NCBI RefSeq assembly: GCF_013314535.1
Contig: NZ_JABUAE010000001.1
Span: 310,001 to 374,000, forward strand
DNA: 64,000 bases
From: Bacillus sp. Xin1
Lineage (GTDB): Bacteria; Bacillota; Bacilli; Bacillales; Bacillaceae_G
Direction of reading: 5' to 3'
Shown here piece by piece: positions 47,548 to 55,243 of the stretch. How positions within the stretch are numbered: position 1 is the first letter of the stretch; every line of letters begins with the position of its first letter. Position numbers and translations under genes: made by a program. Below the pieces are notes generated by a model. It did not search any database and had not been told where the DNA came from. It saw nothing but the letters and a program-made list of their open reading frames with translations.

Positions 47548-48021
47548 ATGGGATATGTAGAAGAATTACGAAAAGTAGTTGGTCATCGCCCTTTAATTTT
47601 GGTTGGTGCTGTTGTTCTCGTATTGAATGAAGATGGACATGTTTTGCTGCAACAACGAACAGAACCGTATGGGAAATGGGGTTTGCTTGGCGGCTTAATG
47701 GAACTTGGCGAATCACCAGAAGAAACAGCTTACCGCGAAGTGTATGAAGAAGCAGGGATTCATGTGAAGAATTTAAAGCTCATTAATGTATTTTCTGGTG
47801 CAAATTACTTTACAAAATTAGCGAACGGCGATGAGTTTCAATCTGTGACGACTGCTTATTATACAAATGAGTATGAAGGAGCACTATCTGTGAATAAAGA
47901 AGAAGCAGTCCAGCTCAAATTCTTTTCAATAACAGAACTACCGGATTATATTGTAGGATCACATAAAAAAATGATTGAAGCATATGAGAAGATAGAAAAA
48001 GGAAGTAGAAATACGATATAA
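47548..48021 (+). CDS. NUDIX hydrolase
   Basis: A 157-residue Nudix enzyme. The box GGLMELGESPEETAYREVYEEAGI (split here: G-x5-E then REVYEEAGI) lies near residues 51-75 and has all metal-binding glutamates. Such enzymes hydrolyse nucleoside diphosphates linked to another group; the substrate is unknown. An ATG-less open frame runs back to 47512, but AGAAGGG precedes the ATG at 47548. It is upstream of the yjdF leader. Confidence 0.9.
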   Translation: MGYVEELRKVVGHRPLILVGAVVLVLNEDGHVLLQQRTEPYGKWGLLGGLMELGESPEETAYREVYEEAGIHVKNLKLINVFSGANYFTKLANGDEFQSVTTAYYTNEYEGALSVNKEEAVQLKFFSITELPDYIVGSHKKMIEAYEKIEKGSRNTI

Positions 48022-48041
48022 TGGATATAGAGATACAAAAA

Positions 48042-48134
48042 CACAGTTCTGGTTGGTAGTCCAGACGCATACTAGTATGCCAGTAACCTTCCCCTCCGGG
48101 ATGTCCAGTATTTCTAATTTTTTCTAAGGAGGGG
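48042..48134 (+). ncRNA. yjdF-motif leader RNA (putative azaaromatic-sensing riboswitch)
   Basis: The 100-nt leader of yjdF is structured: TCTGG/CCAGA stem (48048-48065), a perfect GCATAC TA GTATGC hairpin (48067-48080), GGTT/AACC pairing, and CCCCTCC (48091-48097) exactly complementary to GGAGGGG (48128-48134), the ribosome-binding site of yjdF. The yjdF motif RNA is known upstream of yjdF in Bacillus and binds azaaromatic compounds. Assignment rests on position, compact structure and the RBS pairing, not on a covariance-model match. Confidence 0.72.
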
Positions 48135-48140
48135 CTGTCG

Positions 48141-48548
48141 ATGGAATTGACAGTATATCACGATGGTCAATTTTTTGTGGGAATGATTGAGAATACACAT
48201 AAAGGAACTTTATACGCAGCAAAGTATATTTTTGGTGCTGAGCCATCGGACGAAGAGATACTTTTATTTGTAAATAATACGATGCTAACATATTTTAATT
48301 ATTTTGCCAGATGCGGTATTCAAGTGAAAGAGAAAAAACGTCCGAAAAGTATAAAACGTATTATAAGAGAAGCAGCAAAAGAAATGCATACAAGGTGTTT
48401 TACGAAAGCTCAAGAAGCAATTAGTTTATCTTATGAATTGCATAAACAAGAAAAACGAGTGCATTTTAAGGAACAACGTGAAGCAGAAAAGAGGAGAAAA
48501 CGTTTTATAAAAGTGCAAAAAGCAAAGAAAAAACATCGTGGTCATTAA
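48141..48548 (+). CDS. yjdF: YjdF family protein
   Basis: A 135-residue DUF2992 protein. N-terminal [17 protein letters not shown] and the segment [18 protein letters not shown] match B. subtilis YjdF; the C-terminal ~60 residues are a very basic helix ending [12 protein letters not shown]. The product's role is unknown; the RNA that precedes it suggests a response to planar nitrogen heterocycles. AAGGAGGGG is 8 nt before the ATG. It ends at a strong terminator. Confidence 0.88.
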   Translation: MELTVYHDGQFFVGMIENTHKGTLYAAKYIFGAEPSDEEILLFVNNTMLTYFNYFARCGIQVKEKKRPKSIKRIIREAAKEMHTRCFTKAQEAISLSYELHKQEKRVHFKEQREAEKRRKRFIKVQKAKKKHRGH

Positions 48549-48590
48549 GAAAACACGTCTTAGAATTTGCTCTAAGACGTGTTTTCTCTT
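48549..48590 (+). terminator. Terminator of yjdF
   Basis: GAAAACACGTCTTAGA at 48549-48564 and its perfect complement at 48571-48586, then TCTT. Confidence 0.85.
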
Positions 48591-48667
48591 ATGCAAGTAA
48601 GTTTACTTGTATTTCTGAAACGGATACTGGTAAGATACAAATAGATAGATCTAGAGGAGGGAAACCC

Positions 48668-49102
48668 TTGATTAACTTTAACTTTTTTATGAATGACGTG
48701 GTTCGTCAGGCACGTGAGGAAATCGTAGCTGCCGGTTATACAGAATTAACAACACCAGAAGCAGTGGAGGAAGCATTCAAGAAAGATGGCACAACACTTG
48801 TAATGGTAAACTCAGTATGTGGTTGTGCAGGTGGTATTGCTCGTCCTGCTGCTGCGCACTCTGTACATTATGATAAACGCCCAGATTACCTTGTTACAGT
48901 ATTTGCAGGACAAGATAAAGAGGCGACAGCTCGCGCACGTGAATATTTTGAAGGATATCCACCATCTTCTCCATCGTTCGCATTATTAAAAGATGGAAAG
49001 ATTGTAACGATGGTTGAACGTCATGAAATTGAAGGACATGACCCAATGCAAGTTATTGCAAAATTACAATCGTATTTTGAAGAGAATTGTGAAGAGGTTT
49101 AA
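48668..49102 (+). CDS. brxB: Bacilliredoxin (YqiW/BrxB)
   Basis: A 144-residue thioredoxin-fold protein with the bacilliredoxin motif CGC at residues 51-53 ([13 protein letters not shown]). It removes bacillithiol from S-bacillithiolated proteins. The start is TTG at 48668 after GAGGAGGG, no ATG is available. Position before the amino-acid transporter matches B. subtilis yqiW. Confidence 0.95.
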   Translation: MINFNFFMNDVVRQAREEIVAAGYTELTTPEAVEEAFKKDGTTLVMVNSVCGCAGGIARPAAAHSVHYDKRPDYLVTVFAGQDKEATARAREYFEGYPPSSPSFALLKDGKIVTMVERHEIEGHDPMQVIAKLQSYFEENCEEV

Positions 49103-49108
49103 TAGAAC

Positions 49109-49153
49109 AAAAAAACGGTACAGACACTGATGTGTCTGTACCGTTTTTTTTGT
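49109..49153. terminator. Terminator of brxB
   Basis: 19-nt perfect arms (49109-49127, 49132-49150) containing ACGGTACAGACAC around TGAT, followed by T. Its symmetry makes it bidirectional. Confidence 0.9.
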
Positions 49154-49227
49154 ATCTTGCTGATGTAGAGGGAAACGAGAAAGATAGGTAGTGGATAAAT
49201 TTGGACACTTCATAGTATTGAAAGGAC

Positions 49228-49382
49228 ATATATCCATTTTAATTTTTTGACATATAAGTTGATGCTATGAAAAATAAAAGAGGATTTCCTCTCTCTATTT
49301 TTACTTGGCATGGGGTAGAAGAGTATCTGAACGCTTCTATGCATGACTGGATCCTCTTTCCCACAAAAAGAAAGGGTTTTTG
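49228..49382 (-). repeat. Dispersed structured repeat, copy D (full length, reverse orientation)
   Basis: Read on the minus strand it carries the core AGAGGATCCAGTCATGCATA, then GAAGCGTTCAG, CCCCATGCCAAGT, and the closing arm TTATTTTTCATAGC with TATATG..AAAATGGATATAT. The hairpin is AAAAATA...TATTTTT where copies B and C have AAAACAAA...TTTGTTTT, a compensatory change. The copy points toward brxB and away from artP, so it is not a leader of either. Confidence 0.8.
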
Positions 49383-49468
49383 TATTTAGATTTATATAGA
49401 AAATTTTACTTTAATGGTTAATAGAATTTGAATTTCTTTATTCTTACTTGCATATCATGAAAGAGGAT

Positions 49469-49517
49469 ATACATGAAAAACATGTATTATGCAATATTTT
49501 ATACATAAAAAACATGT
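49469..49517. promoter_or_regulatory. Tandem operator-like sites upstream of artP
   Basis: Two 17-nt repeats differing at one base, ATACATGAAAAACATGT at 49469-49485 and ATACATAAAAAACATGT at 49501-49517. Each is near-palindromic (ACATG/CATGT). The 32-bp period puts them on the same helix face, about 48-119 bp upstream of the -35 element. The bound regulator is unknown. Confidence 0.6.
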
Positions 49518-49564
49518 CGAATGTAGATTATAAATAAAAAAATATTTATTTTTATTTTAATTAT

Positions 49565-49593
49565 TGCATAAAAATAAAAACGCTGATACAATA
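49565..49593 (+). promoter_or_regulatory. Sigma-A promoter of artPQR
   Basis: TTGCAT at 49565-49570, 17-nt spacer, TACAAT at 49588-49593, 60 nt upstream of artP. The rest of 49383-49652 is strongly A+T-rich and holds no gene. Confidence 0.65.
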
Positions 49594-49652
49594 CAAACAT
49601 CGAATAGAAATTCTATAAAACTTTTAAATATACATTATTAGGGGGAAGGAAT

Positions 49653-50432
49653 ATGAAAAAGTTATTATCACTTTCATTTGCACTTATTTTAATCGTAAGT
49701 ATGTTTAGTGCTTGTAGTAAGGGAGAAACAAAAGAAGCGAACACAAATAAGAAAGTACTTATTATGGGAACTTCAGCAGACTATAAGCCTTATGAATATG
49801 TAGAAGCTTCAAAGAGTGATGAAATTATCGGTTTTGATGTAGATATTGCAAAGTATATTGGAAAAGAACTTGGTTATGAAGTGAAAATAAAAGATATGGA
49901 TTTTGGAGGATTATTAGCATCTCTTAACTCAGGAAAAGTTGATTTTGTAATGGCAGGTATGACACCAACTCCAGATCGTAAGAAGAATGCGGATTTTACA
50001 GATATATATTTTGTTGCTAAAAATCTGATCGTTTCGAAAAAGGATTCTGGTATCCAATCATTACAAGATTTAAAAGATAAAAAAGTAGGAGTACAGACAG
50101 GTTCTATTCAAGAGGAAAAAGCAGAGGACTTCCAAAAACAAGTGAAATTCGAGGCGCAAGGTCGTGACCGTATCCCAGAAATCGTGCAAGAAATTCAAGC
50201 TGGACGTTTTGATGCTGCTATTTTAGAAGATACAGTTGCTAAAAATTATTTAGAAAAAATGAAAGATTTACAAGGAATTGAAATTCCGGAAGCACCAGAA
50301 GAGGTAGGGGCAGCAATCGCTCTTCCGAAAAATAGTGATAAAACAGCGGAGTTTAATAAAGTAATCAAGAAAATGCAAGAGAATGGTGAAATGGATAAAT
50401 TAGTGAAGAAATGGTTTGGCAGCGGAAAGTAA
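49653..50432 (+). CDS. artP: Polar amino-acid ABC transporter, substrate-binding lipoprotein
   Basis: A 259-residue family 3 solute-binding protein. Signal peptide with lipobox FSAC (lipidated C21). The motif GFDVDIAKYIGKELGY and GLLASLNSGKVDFVMAGMTPTPDRK are typical of arginine/lysine/glutamine binders. Its position after brxB matches B. subtilis artP (yqiX), a high-affinity arginine importer; the specificity is therefore inferred. A hairpin lies just after the gene. Confidence 0.88.
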   Translation: MKKLLSLSFALILIVSMFSACSKGETKEANTNKKVLIMGTSADYKPYEYVEASKSDEIIGFDVDIAKYIGKELGYEVKIKDMDFGGLLASLNSGKVDFVMAGMTPTPDRKKNADFTDIYFVAKNLIVSKKDSGIQSLQDLKDKKVGVQTGSIQEEKAEDFQKQVKFEAQGRDRIPEIVQEIQAGRFDAAILEDTVAKNYLEKMKDLQGIEIPEAPEEVGAAIALPKNSDKTAEFNKVIKKMQENGEMDKLVKKWFGSGK

Positions 50433-50450
50433 GCTGCCTTTCTGTTTTCT
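50418..50450 (+). terminator. Intercistronic hairpin after artP
   Basis: GGCAGC (50418-50423) pairs with GCTGCC (50433-50438), then TTTCTGTTTTC. The artP stop is in the loop. A partial terminator here would make more binding protein than permease. Confidence 0.55.
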
Positions 50451-50469
50451 GTGAGAGGAAGGACAACAA

Positions 50470-51129
50470 ATGAACTTAGATTTTTCGGCAATTACTCCGT
50501 CGATACCATATATATTAAAGGGCCTAGAAGTTACCCTGAAAATTGTAGCAGTATCTGCTTTAGCTGGTTTTATATTAGGAACGTTATTAGCACTTTGCAA
50601 AATTGCTAGAATAAAAGTATTAAATATCGCCGCTGATTTATATACATCGATATTTCGTGGGACACCGCTCGTCTTGCAATTAATGATTATTTATTTCGGT
50701 GTTCCGCAAATGATTGGATATGATATACCTGCATTTTTAGCAGCAGTACTTGCATTTAGTTTAAATTCGGGTGCATATATGTCAGAGATCATTCGTGCAG
50801 GTATTCAAGCTGTTGATAAAGGACAGACAGAAGCTGCGATGGCATTAGGTGTTCCATATGGAAAAATGATGAGAAATATTATTTTGCCACAAGCACTAAA
50901 AAATATATTACCAGCGCTTGTGAATGAATTTGCAACACTTACGAAAGAATCGGCTGTAGTGACAGTAATTGGTGCTACAGACTTAATGCGTCGTGCTTAT
51001 ATTGTAGGCGGTGAAACGTTTAAATATCTTGAACCGCTATTATTTGTCGGACTTGTTTATTATATATTAGTAATTATTCTTACATTTGTTGGGAAGGCGA
51101 TTGAAGGGAGAATGAAGAAAAGTGATTAA
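50470..51129 (+). CDS. artQ: Polar amino-acid ABC transporter, permease
   Basis: A 219-residue HisM/GlnP-type permease with five membrane helices. The EAA loop [22 protein letters not shown] contacts the ATPase. The start follows GAGAGGAAGG; the stop overlaps artR by 8 nt. It dimerises in the membrane with ArtR on the cytosolic face. Confidence 0.93.
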   Translation: MNLDFSAITPSIPYILKGLEVTLKIVAVSALAGFILGTLLALCKIARIKVLNIAADLYTSIFRGTPLVLQLMIIYFGVPQMIGYDIPAFLAAVLAFSLNSGAYMSEIIRAGIQAVDKGQTEAAMALGVPYGKMMRNIILPQALKNILPALVNEFATLTKESAVVTVIGATDLMRRAYIVGGETFKYLEPLLFVGLVYYILVIILTFVGKAIEGRMKKSD

Positions 51130-51844
51130 AATTGAAAACCTTCATAAATCATTTGGACAAAATGAAGTATTAAAAGGCATTACAACAACAATTGAAAAGG
51201 GAGAAGTTGTTGCGATTGTTGGACCATCTGGATCGGGGAAATCAACATTTTTACGTTGTATGAATGTATTAGAAACGCCCTCAAGTGGTAACATTTGGAT
51301 TGGAAATGAAGAAGTAACGAATCCAAAAACAAACATTATGAGCGTTCGTGAAAATGTTGGAATGGTGTTTCAACATTTTCACCTATTCCCTCACATGACA
51401 GTTTTAGAAAATATTACGTATGCACCGGTAAATGTAAAAGGAGTGGCAAAACAAGAAGCGGAGAAAAAAGCGAAGGAACTCCTTGAAAAAGTAGGATTAC
51501 TCGAGAAAAAGGACGCGTATCCAAACCGTCTTTCAGGAGGGCAAAAGCAGCGTGTAGCAATTGCCAGAGCTTTGGCGATGGAACCGGAAGTTATGCTTTT
51601 TGATGAACCGACATCGGCACTTGATCCTGAAATGGTAAAAGAAGTATTGGAAGTAATGAAATCTTTAGTAACTACAGGAATGACGATGGCTATTGTAACG
51701 CATGAAATGGGATTTGCAAAAGAAGTAGCTGATCGTTTGCTCTTTTTAGATGGTGGAAAGCTTGTTGAAGATGCAAGCCCAGAACAGTTTTTTTCAGAAC
51801 CAAAAAGTAAACGTGCACAAGAATTTTTACAAAAAATATTGTAA
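51122..51844 (+). CDS. artR: Polar amino-acid ABC transporter, ATPase
   Basis: A 240-residue ABC ATPase. Walker [10 protein letters not shown], signature LSGGQKQR, Walker [13 protein letters not shown] and the switch histidine in VTHEM are intact. It starts with GTG inside the end of artQ. It is closest to the GlnQ/HisP group, in line with an amino-acid importer. Confidence 0.95.
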   Translation: MIKIENLHKSFGQNEVLKGITTTIEKGEVVAIVGPSGSGKSTFLRCMNVLETPSSGNIWIGNEEVTNPKTNIMSVRENVGMVFQHFHLFPHMTVLENITYAPVNVKGVAKQEAEKKAKELLEKVGLLEKKDAYPNRLSGGQKQRVAIARALAMEPEVMLFDEPTSALDPEMVKEVLEVMKSLVTTGMTMAIVTHEMGFAKEVADRLLFLDGGKLVEDASPEQFFSEPKSKRAQEFLQKIL

Positions 51845-51873
51845 CATGTAAAAGTTACGTGAATAATAAGGAG

Positions 51874-51903
51874 AAAAGGATGACAGTTTGTCATCCTTTT
51901 TTT
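51874..51903 (+). terminator. Terminator of artPQR
   Basis: AAAAGGATGACA (51874-51885) and its perfect complement TGTCATCCTTTT (51889-51900), then T. Confidence 0.9.
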
Positions 51904-51961
51904 ATACTTATCGTAACTACGTTTATACATATATAAATACAGATTGAAAACCTAGCATGAA

Positions 51962-52126
51962 ACCTTTCCTTTTAGGTGGAAGAGAGGATCCGACCATGCA
52001 TAGAAGCGGTCAGTACCTGTTTTAGCCCCATGCCAAGTGAAAACAAAGGGAGAAAATGAGTGCAGGATTCTTTTTTGTTTTCATAGCCGGGACTTGTATA
52101 TCGGAAAATCAAAATGAATATATAGG
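51962..52126 (+). repeat. Dispersed structured repeat, copy B (in the yqjA leader)
   Basis: Contains TTTTAGGTGG, AGAGGATCCGACCATGCATA, GAAGCGGTCAG, TTTTAGCCCCATGCC, then TGAAAACAAA (52038-52047) pairing with TTTGTTTTCA (52074-52083) across a 26-nt loop, and ATCAAAATGAATATAT. It ends directly at the TAGGAG ribosome-binding site of yqjA. Local stem GACC...GGTC encloses ATGCATAGAAGC. Confidence 0.82.
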
Positions 52127-52135
52127 AGTAATGAT

Positions 52136-53104
52136 ATGTTTAAAATTGGATATCGTACAGTGAAAACAGCAGTGGGAACAGGTGCGGCAGTTTTTATTGC
52201 ACAGCTATTTGGTTTAGAATTTTATAGCTCTGCGGGGATTCTTGTTATTTTGTGTGTGCAAAATACAAAACGAAAATCGCTTCAAGCATCTTTGCATCGG
52301 TTTTTAGCTTGCTTATTATCGATGGTGTTCTCGTTTTGTATTTTTGAAACAATTAGTTATACACCGCTTGCAATTAGTTTGTTATTACTTACTTTTATCC
52401 CGACCGCCGTTATGCTTAAAATTCAAGAAGGAATTGTTACAAGTTCTGTTATTGTCATGCATTTGTATTCATTAAAACAGATTACGTGGTCAGCGATTGA
52501 AAATGAAATTGCAATTTTAACAATTGGCATTAGCGTGGCTTTATTAGTAAATATGTATATGCCAAGTGCGGAAAAGAAATTAAAAGGCTATCAGGAAAAA
52601 GTAGAATGGAATTTTAAAACCATTTTATTCGAGATGGCTGTATATTTACGAAACAGGGATAGTACATGGTCTGGGAAAGAACTAATTGAAACAGAGGATA
52701 TTTTGAAGGAAGCAAAAGAGTTATCTTTTAAAAAACTTGAAAATCAATTTATGCGAGAAGATGATTATTATTATCGATATTTTGATATGCGTATGCAACA
52801 ATTTGAAATTTTAGAGCGGATTATGCCTCTCGCCGCTTCGTTATCGTGGTCATATGAGCAGGCAGGTATGATTGCGGAAGTAATTGAAAATGTGGGGACT
52901 TCGATTCGTCCTGAAAGTACGGGGCTTATTTCACTTAGGCAATTACAAGAAATGCGAGAGATTTTTAGAGAAATGCCACTTCCTGAGACTCGTGAAGAAT
53001 TTGAAATGCGTGCGAAGCTCGTTCAACTTGTTTATGAAATGGAGCAATATTTACTCATTAAAAGTCGGTTTAAGGGGAAGGATAATGTGAAAGAACTTAT
53101 ATAA
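52136..53104 (+). CDS. yqjA: YqjA, aromatic acid exporter (ArAE) family membrane protein
   Basis: A 322-residue protein with four to five membrane helices in the first ~145 residues and a long helical cytosolic domain after that. It has the ArAE_1/DUF939 layout; B. subtilis YqjA has the same length and place. Relatives in other phyla export aromatic acids, but no substrate is known here. AGGAG is 7 nt before the ATG. The leader holds repeat copy B. Confidence 0.85.
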   Translation: MFKIGYRTVKTAVGTGAAVFIAQLFGLEFYSSAGILVILCVQNTKRKSLQASLHRFLACLLSMVFSFCIFETISYTPLAISLLLLTFIPTAVMLKIQEGIVTSSVIVMHLYSLKQITWSAIENEIAILTIGISVALLVNMYMPSAEKKLKGYQEKVEWNFKTILFEMAVYLRNRDSTWSGKELIETEDILKEAKELSFKKLENQFMREDDYYYRYFDMRMQQFEILERIMPLAASLSWSYEQAGMIAEVIENVGTSIRPESTGLISLRQLQEMREIFREMPLPETREEFEMRAKLVQLVYEMEQYLLIKSRFKGKDNVKELI

Positions 53105-53126
53105 ATCCAAATAAAAAACAACATCA

Positions 53127-53290
53127 AACCATTCTTTTTAGGTGGGCGAGAGGATCCGGCCATGCATAGAAGCGGTCAGTGCTTTTTAGCCCCATGCTGT
53201 GTGAAAACAAAAAGAGTAAATAAGTGGAGAACTGTTTTTGTTTTCATAGCCACAGCTACTATCTCGAAAAATCAAAATGGATTTATATAG
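53127..53290 (+). repeat. Dispersed structured repeat, copy C (in the L,D-transpeptidase leader)
   Basis: Nearly the same as copy B: TTTTTAGGTGGG, GAGGATCCGGCCATGCATAG, AAGCGGTCAG, TTTTTAGCCCCATGC, then TGAAAACAAAAA pairing with TTTTTGTTTTCA, and AAAATCAAAATGGAT. The loop of the 3' hairpin is unrelated in sequence to copy B, and the stem of GGCC with GGTC keeps pairing by a G-U wobble. It ends about 15 nt before the ribosome-binding site of the next gene. Confidence 0.82.
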
Positions 53291-53308
53291 AGAGGGAAGG
53301 AATAGGTT

Positions 53309-53869
53309 ATGTCGTATTTTCTGTCCTTGTTATTATGTTTTTCTCTTTCACCGATTTGGCCTCTTGGAGATAACCCGCGGGTCGGAGATCCATTTATTAT
53401 TGTAAATAAGCAGACGAATAAGCTTGCTTACATTAATGATGGGAAAATCCAAAAAATCTTTCCTGTAGCGACAGGGAAAACAAATGAATTAACGCCAGAA
53501 GGGACATTTGATGTTGTAATGAAAGCAAAAAATCCTTATTATATTGCAAAGAATATCCCTGGTGGATCGCCTAAAAATCCCCTTGGATCTAGATGGATAG
53601 GGTTTAACGCGCGAGGGACTGATGGGAGTAAATATGGTATCCATGGCACAAATCAGCCAAGTTCAATTGGAAAATATATTTCGCAAGGGTGTATTCGAAT
53701 GAAGAAACAAGATGTGGAGTATTTATTTGATCGTATTCCGATTGGAACAAAGGTGTCGATTGTGAAATCAAAAAAAACGTTCCAACAACTTGCGAAAGAA
53801 AAAGGAGCTATCGCTTATGAAAAGGTCAACCTACAAGTTGGCTTTTTCTTTTCTTCTAAGGTGTCTTGA
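53309..53869 (+). CDS. L,D-transpeptidase (YkuD fold)
   Basis: A 186-residue protein with an N-terminal signal sequence (SYFLSLLLCFSLSPIWPLG) followed by one YkuD catalytic domain. The active-site H112 (GIHGTN) and C128 (SQGCIRM) are present. These enzymes form 3-3 cross-links in peptidoglycan or attach proteins. There is no LysM domain, unlike B. subtilis YkuD. GAGGGAAGG precedes the ATG. It follows yqjA with the repeat in between, so cotranscription is uncertain. Confidence 0.9.
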   Translation: MSYFLSLLLCFSLSPIWPLGDNPRVGDPFIIVNKQTNKLAYINDGKIQKIFPVATGKTNELTPEGTFDVVMKAKNPYYIAKNIPGGSPKNPLGSRWIGFNARGTDGSKYGIHGTNQPSSIGKYISQGCIRMKKQDVEYLFDRIPIGTKVSIVKSKKTFQQLAKEKGAIAYEKVNLQVGFFFSSKVS

Positions 53870-53932
53870 CATGTGTACATAACCATGCGTTAATGAGAAT
53901 ATACAAAGATAATAGGAAAAGGAGTTGCTTAT

Positions 53933-54178
53933 ATGTACTTGAATCCAAGGCTTTCTTATATGCAATTTTGTATTGGTTTTCTATTTGCTGTTACCTTCAT
54001 ATTGGCAACCTTTAATATATGTTCTTTTCTCTTATCCATTGTATTCATGGCACTTCTGAATGTAACCTTTGTTATAGGAGCGTTTCAGCAGAAACATTAT
54101 ACAAGCTTTGTTATGGCCCTTTTGATGGCTTTTTCATTTAGTATCGTAGCGATTGTACTCATAATAAAATACATATGA
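53933..54178 (+). CDS. Hypothetical small membrane protein
   Basis: An 81-residue protein with three membrane helices (about 10-31, 33-50 and 55-79) and hardly any soluble part. AAAAGGAG precedes the ATG. It ends before its own terminator. No family recognised. Confidence 0.7.
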   Translation: MYLNPRLSYMQFCIGFLFAVTFILATFNICSFLLSIVFMALLNVTFVIGAFQQKHYTSFVMALLMAFSFSIVAIVLIIKYI

Positions 54179-54203
54179 TTCATTAAAATAATTGTGATTA
54201 AGC

Positions 54204-54233
54204 AGGCTGTTTATGAGAATAAATAGCCTTTTT
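54204..54233 (+). terminator. Terminator of the small membrane gene
   Basis: AGGCTGTTTAT (54204-54214) pairs with ATAAATAGCCT (54219-54229) with one wobble, then T run. Confidence 0.8.
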
Positions 54234-54251
54234 ATATGTGCATAGGTAACA

Positions 54252-54278
54252 AAAAAAGACGAACACGTCGTCTTTTTT
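54252..54278. terminator. Terminator of prli42
   Basis: AAAAAAGACGA ACACG TCGTCTTTTTT: perfect arms, usable in both directions. It includes the first base pairs next to the prli42 stop. Confidence 0.85.
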
Positions 54279-54369
54279 ACCAAAACATACTTGCCCCAGC
54301 AAGCAATGTTGTTACAAGCATGGAAATTAGCATAGCGTAAATCATAACTTTTTGTGCTTTTTTATTCAT
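54277..54369 (-). CDS. prli42: Prli42 stressosome-associated membrane miniprotein
   Basis: A 30-residue protein, MNKKAQKVMIYAMLISMLVT then a short hydrophobic end, with a basic N-terminus and one membrane helix. It matches the Prli42 family, which in Listeria anchors the stressosome at the membrane and senses oxidative stress. The frame stays open for 49 more codons upstream, but AAGGAGG is 8 nt before the ATG at 54369. In Bacillus the role is inferred by homology. Confidence 0.82.
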   Translation of the reverse strand: MNKKAQKVMIYAMLISMLVTTLLAGASMFW

Positions 54370-54572
54370 AATGGGCCTCCTTGCAATCATTACAACTTTA
54401 TTGTAACGAGAAAAGAAAGTATGGACAAGGGGAGAGTGAGGACAAAATTCGAGAAGTGTATATAAAATAGAACAGGAAAATTCAAAGTGCATAGAGAATA
54501 TAAAGGGATGGGACACAAGTTTTTTCGGTGCCTTTAAAAAAGGGTTACAAGATGAAGAATGGAGATACGATG

Positions 54573-55115
54573 ATGAAAATATATGAAACAGAGCGGTTGC
54601 AGTTAAGGGAAATCGATGAGTCGTATGCAGAGCAAGTTCTTCAATATTACGACAAAAATCGTGAATTTTTAAAGGCGTGGGAAGAATATCGACCAGATGA
54701 TTTTTTTACACTAGACTATCAAAAGAGAAGATTACTAAAAGATAGAAAGGAGTTTAAGGAAGGGAAAATTATCCGATTATGGATTTTTAAAAAAGGCGAT
54801 AATACAAATATTATCGGTTGTATTTCTTTCAATTTAATTGTTCGTGGAATTTATCAGTCCTGTGTTCTTGGATATAAATTAGATAAAGATGAATTAAATA
54901 AAGGGTATACGACAGAAGCGCTTAGAAAAGCAATTGGAGTGGCTTTTCAAGAATTTCGTTTACACCGCATTGAAGCTCCAATTATGCCACGTAATTTAGC
55001 ATCTATACAAGTTGTAACGAAAATTGGCTTTCAATATGAAGGGGTATCTCGGAAAATGTTAATGGTAAATGGAGTTTGGGAAGATCATATGCGTTGGGTG
55101 CTTTTAAATGAGTAG
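54573..55115 (+). CDS. GNAT N-acetyltransferase, RimJ/RimL type
   Basis: A 180-residue GNAT. It opens MKIYETERLQLREIDESYAE, as RimJ/RimL-like enzymes do; the acetyl-CoA loop region is LDKDELNKGYTTEALRKAI and the C-terminus has MPRNLASIQVVTKIGFQYEG. Such proteins acetylate protein N-termini or small amines; the substrate is unknown. GGAG at 54561 allows ATG at 54570 or 54573; an upstream GTG-led frame from 54528 has no site. Confidence 0.88.
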   Translation: MKIYETERLQLREIDESYAEQVLQYYDKNREFLKAWEEYRPDDFFTLDYQKRRLLKDRKEFKEGKIIRLWIFKKGDNTNIIGCISFNLIVRGIYQSCVLGYKLDKDELNKGYTTEALRKAIGVAFQEFRLHRIEAPIMPRNLASIQVVTKIGFQYEGVSRKMLMVNGVWEDHMRWVLLNE

Positions 55116-55243
55116 AAGTAAGCGGATGGTTATCTAGATGTGTGAACCATCTGTTTTTTTGTCTCGTATTTCGAAACTTTTGCGGAATTCTGTTATAATG
55201 AATGTTGTTACATACATAATGGTAGTGCAGGAGGCGCAGTCTT

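Noticed and set aside
49561-49580. Possible ArgR box (TTGCATAAAAAT) upstream of artP
   Set aside because: Only half of the dyad is present, and it coincides with the -35 element.
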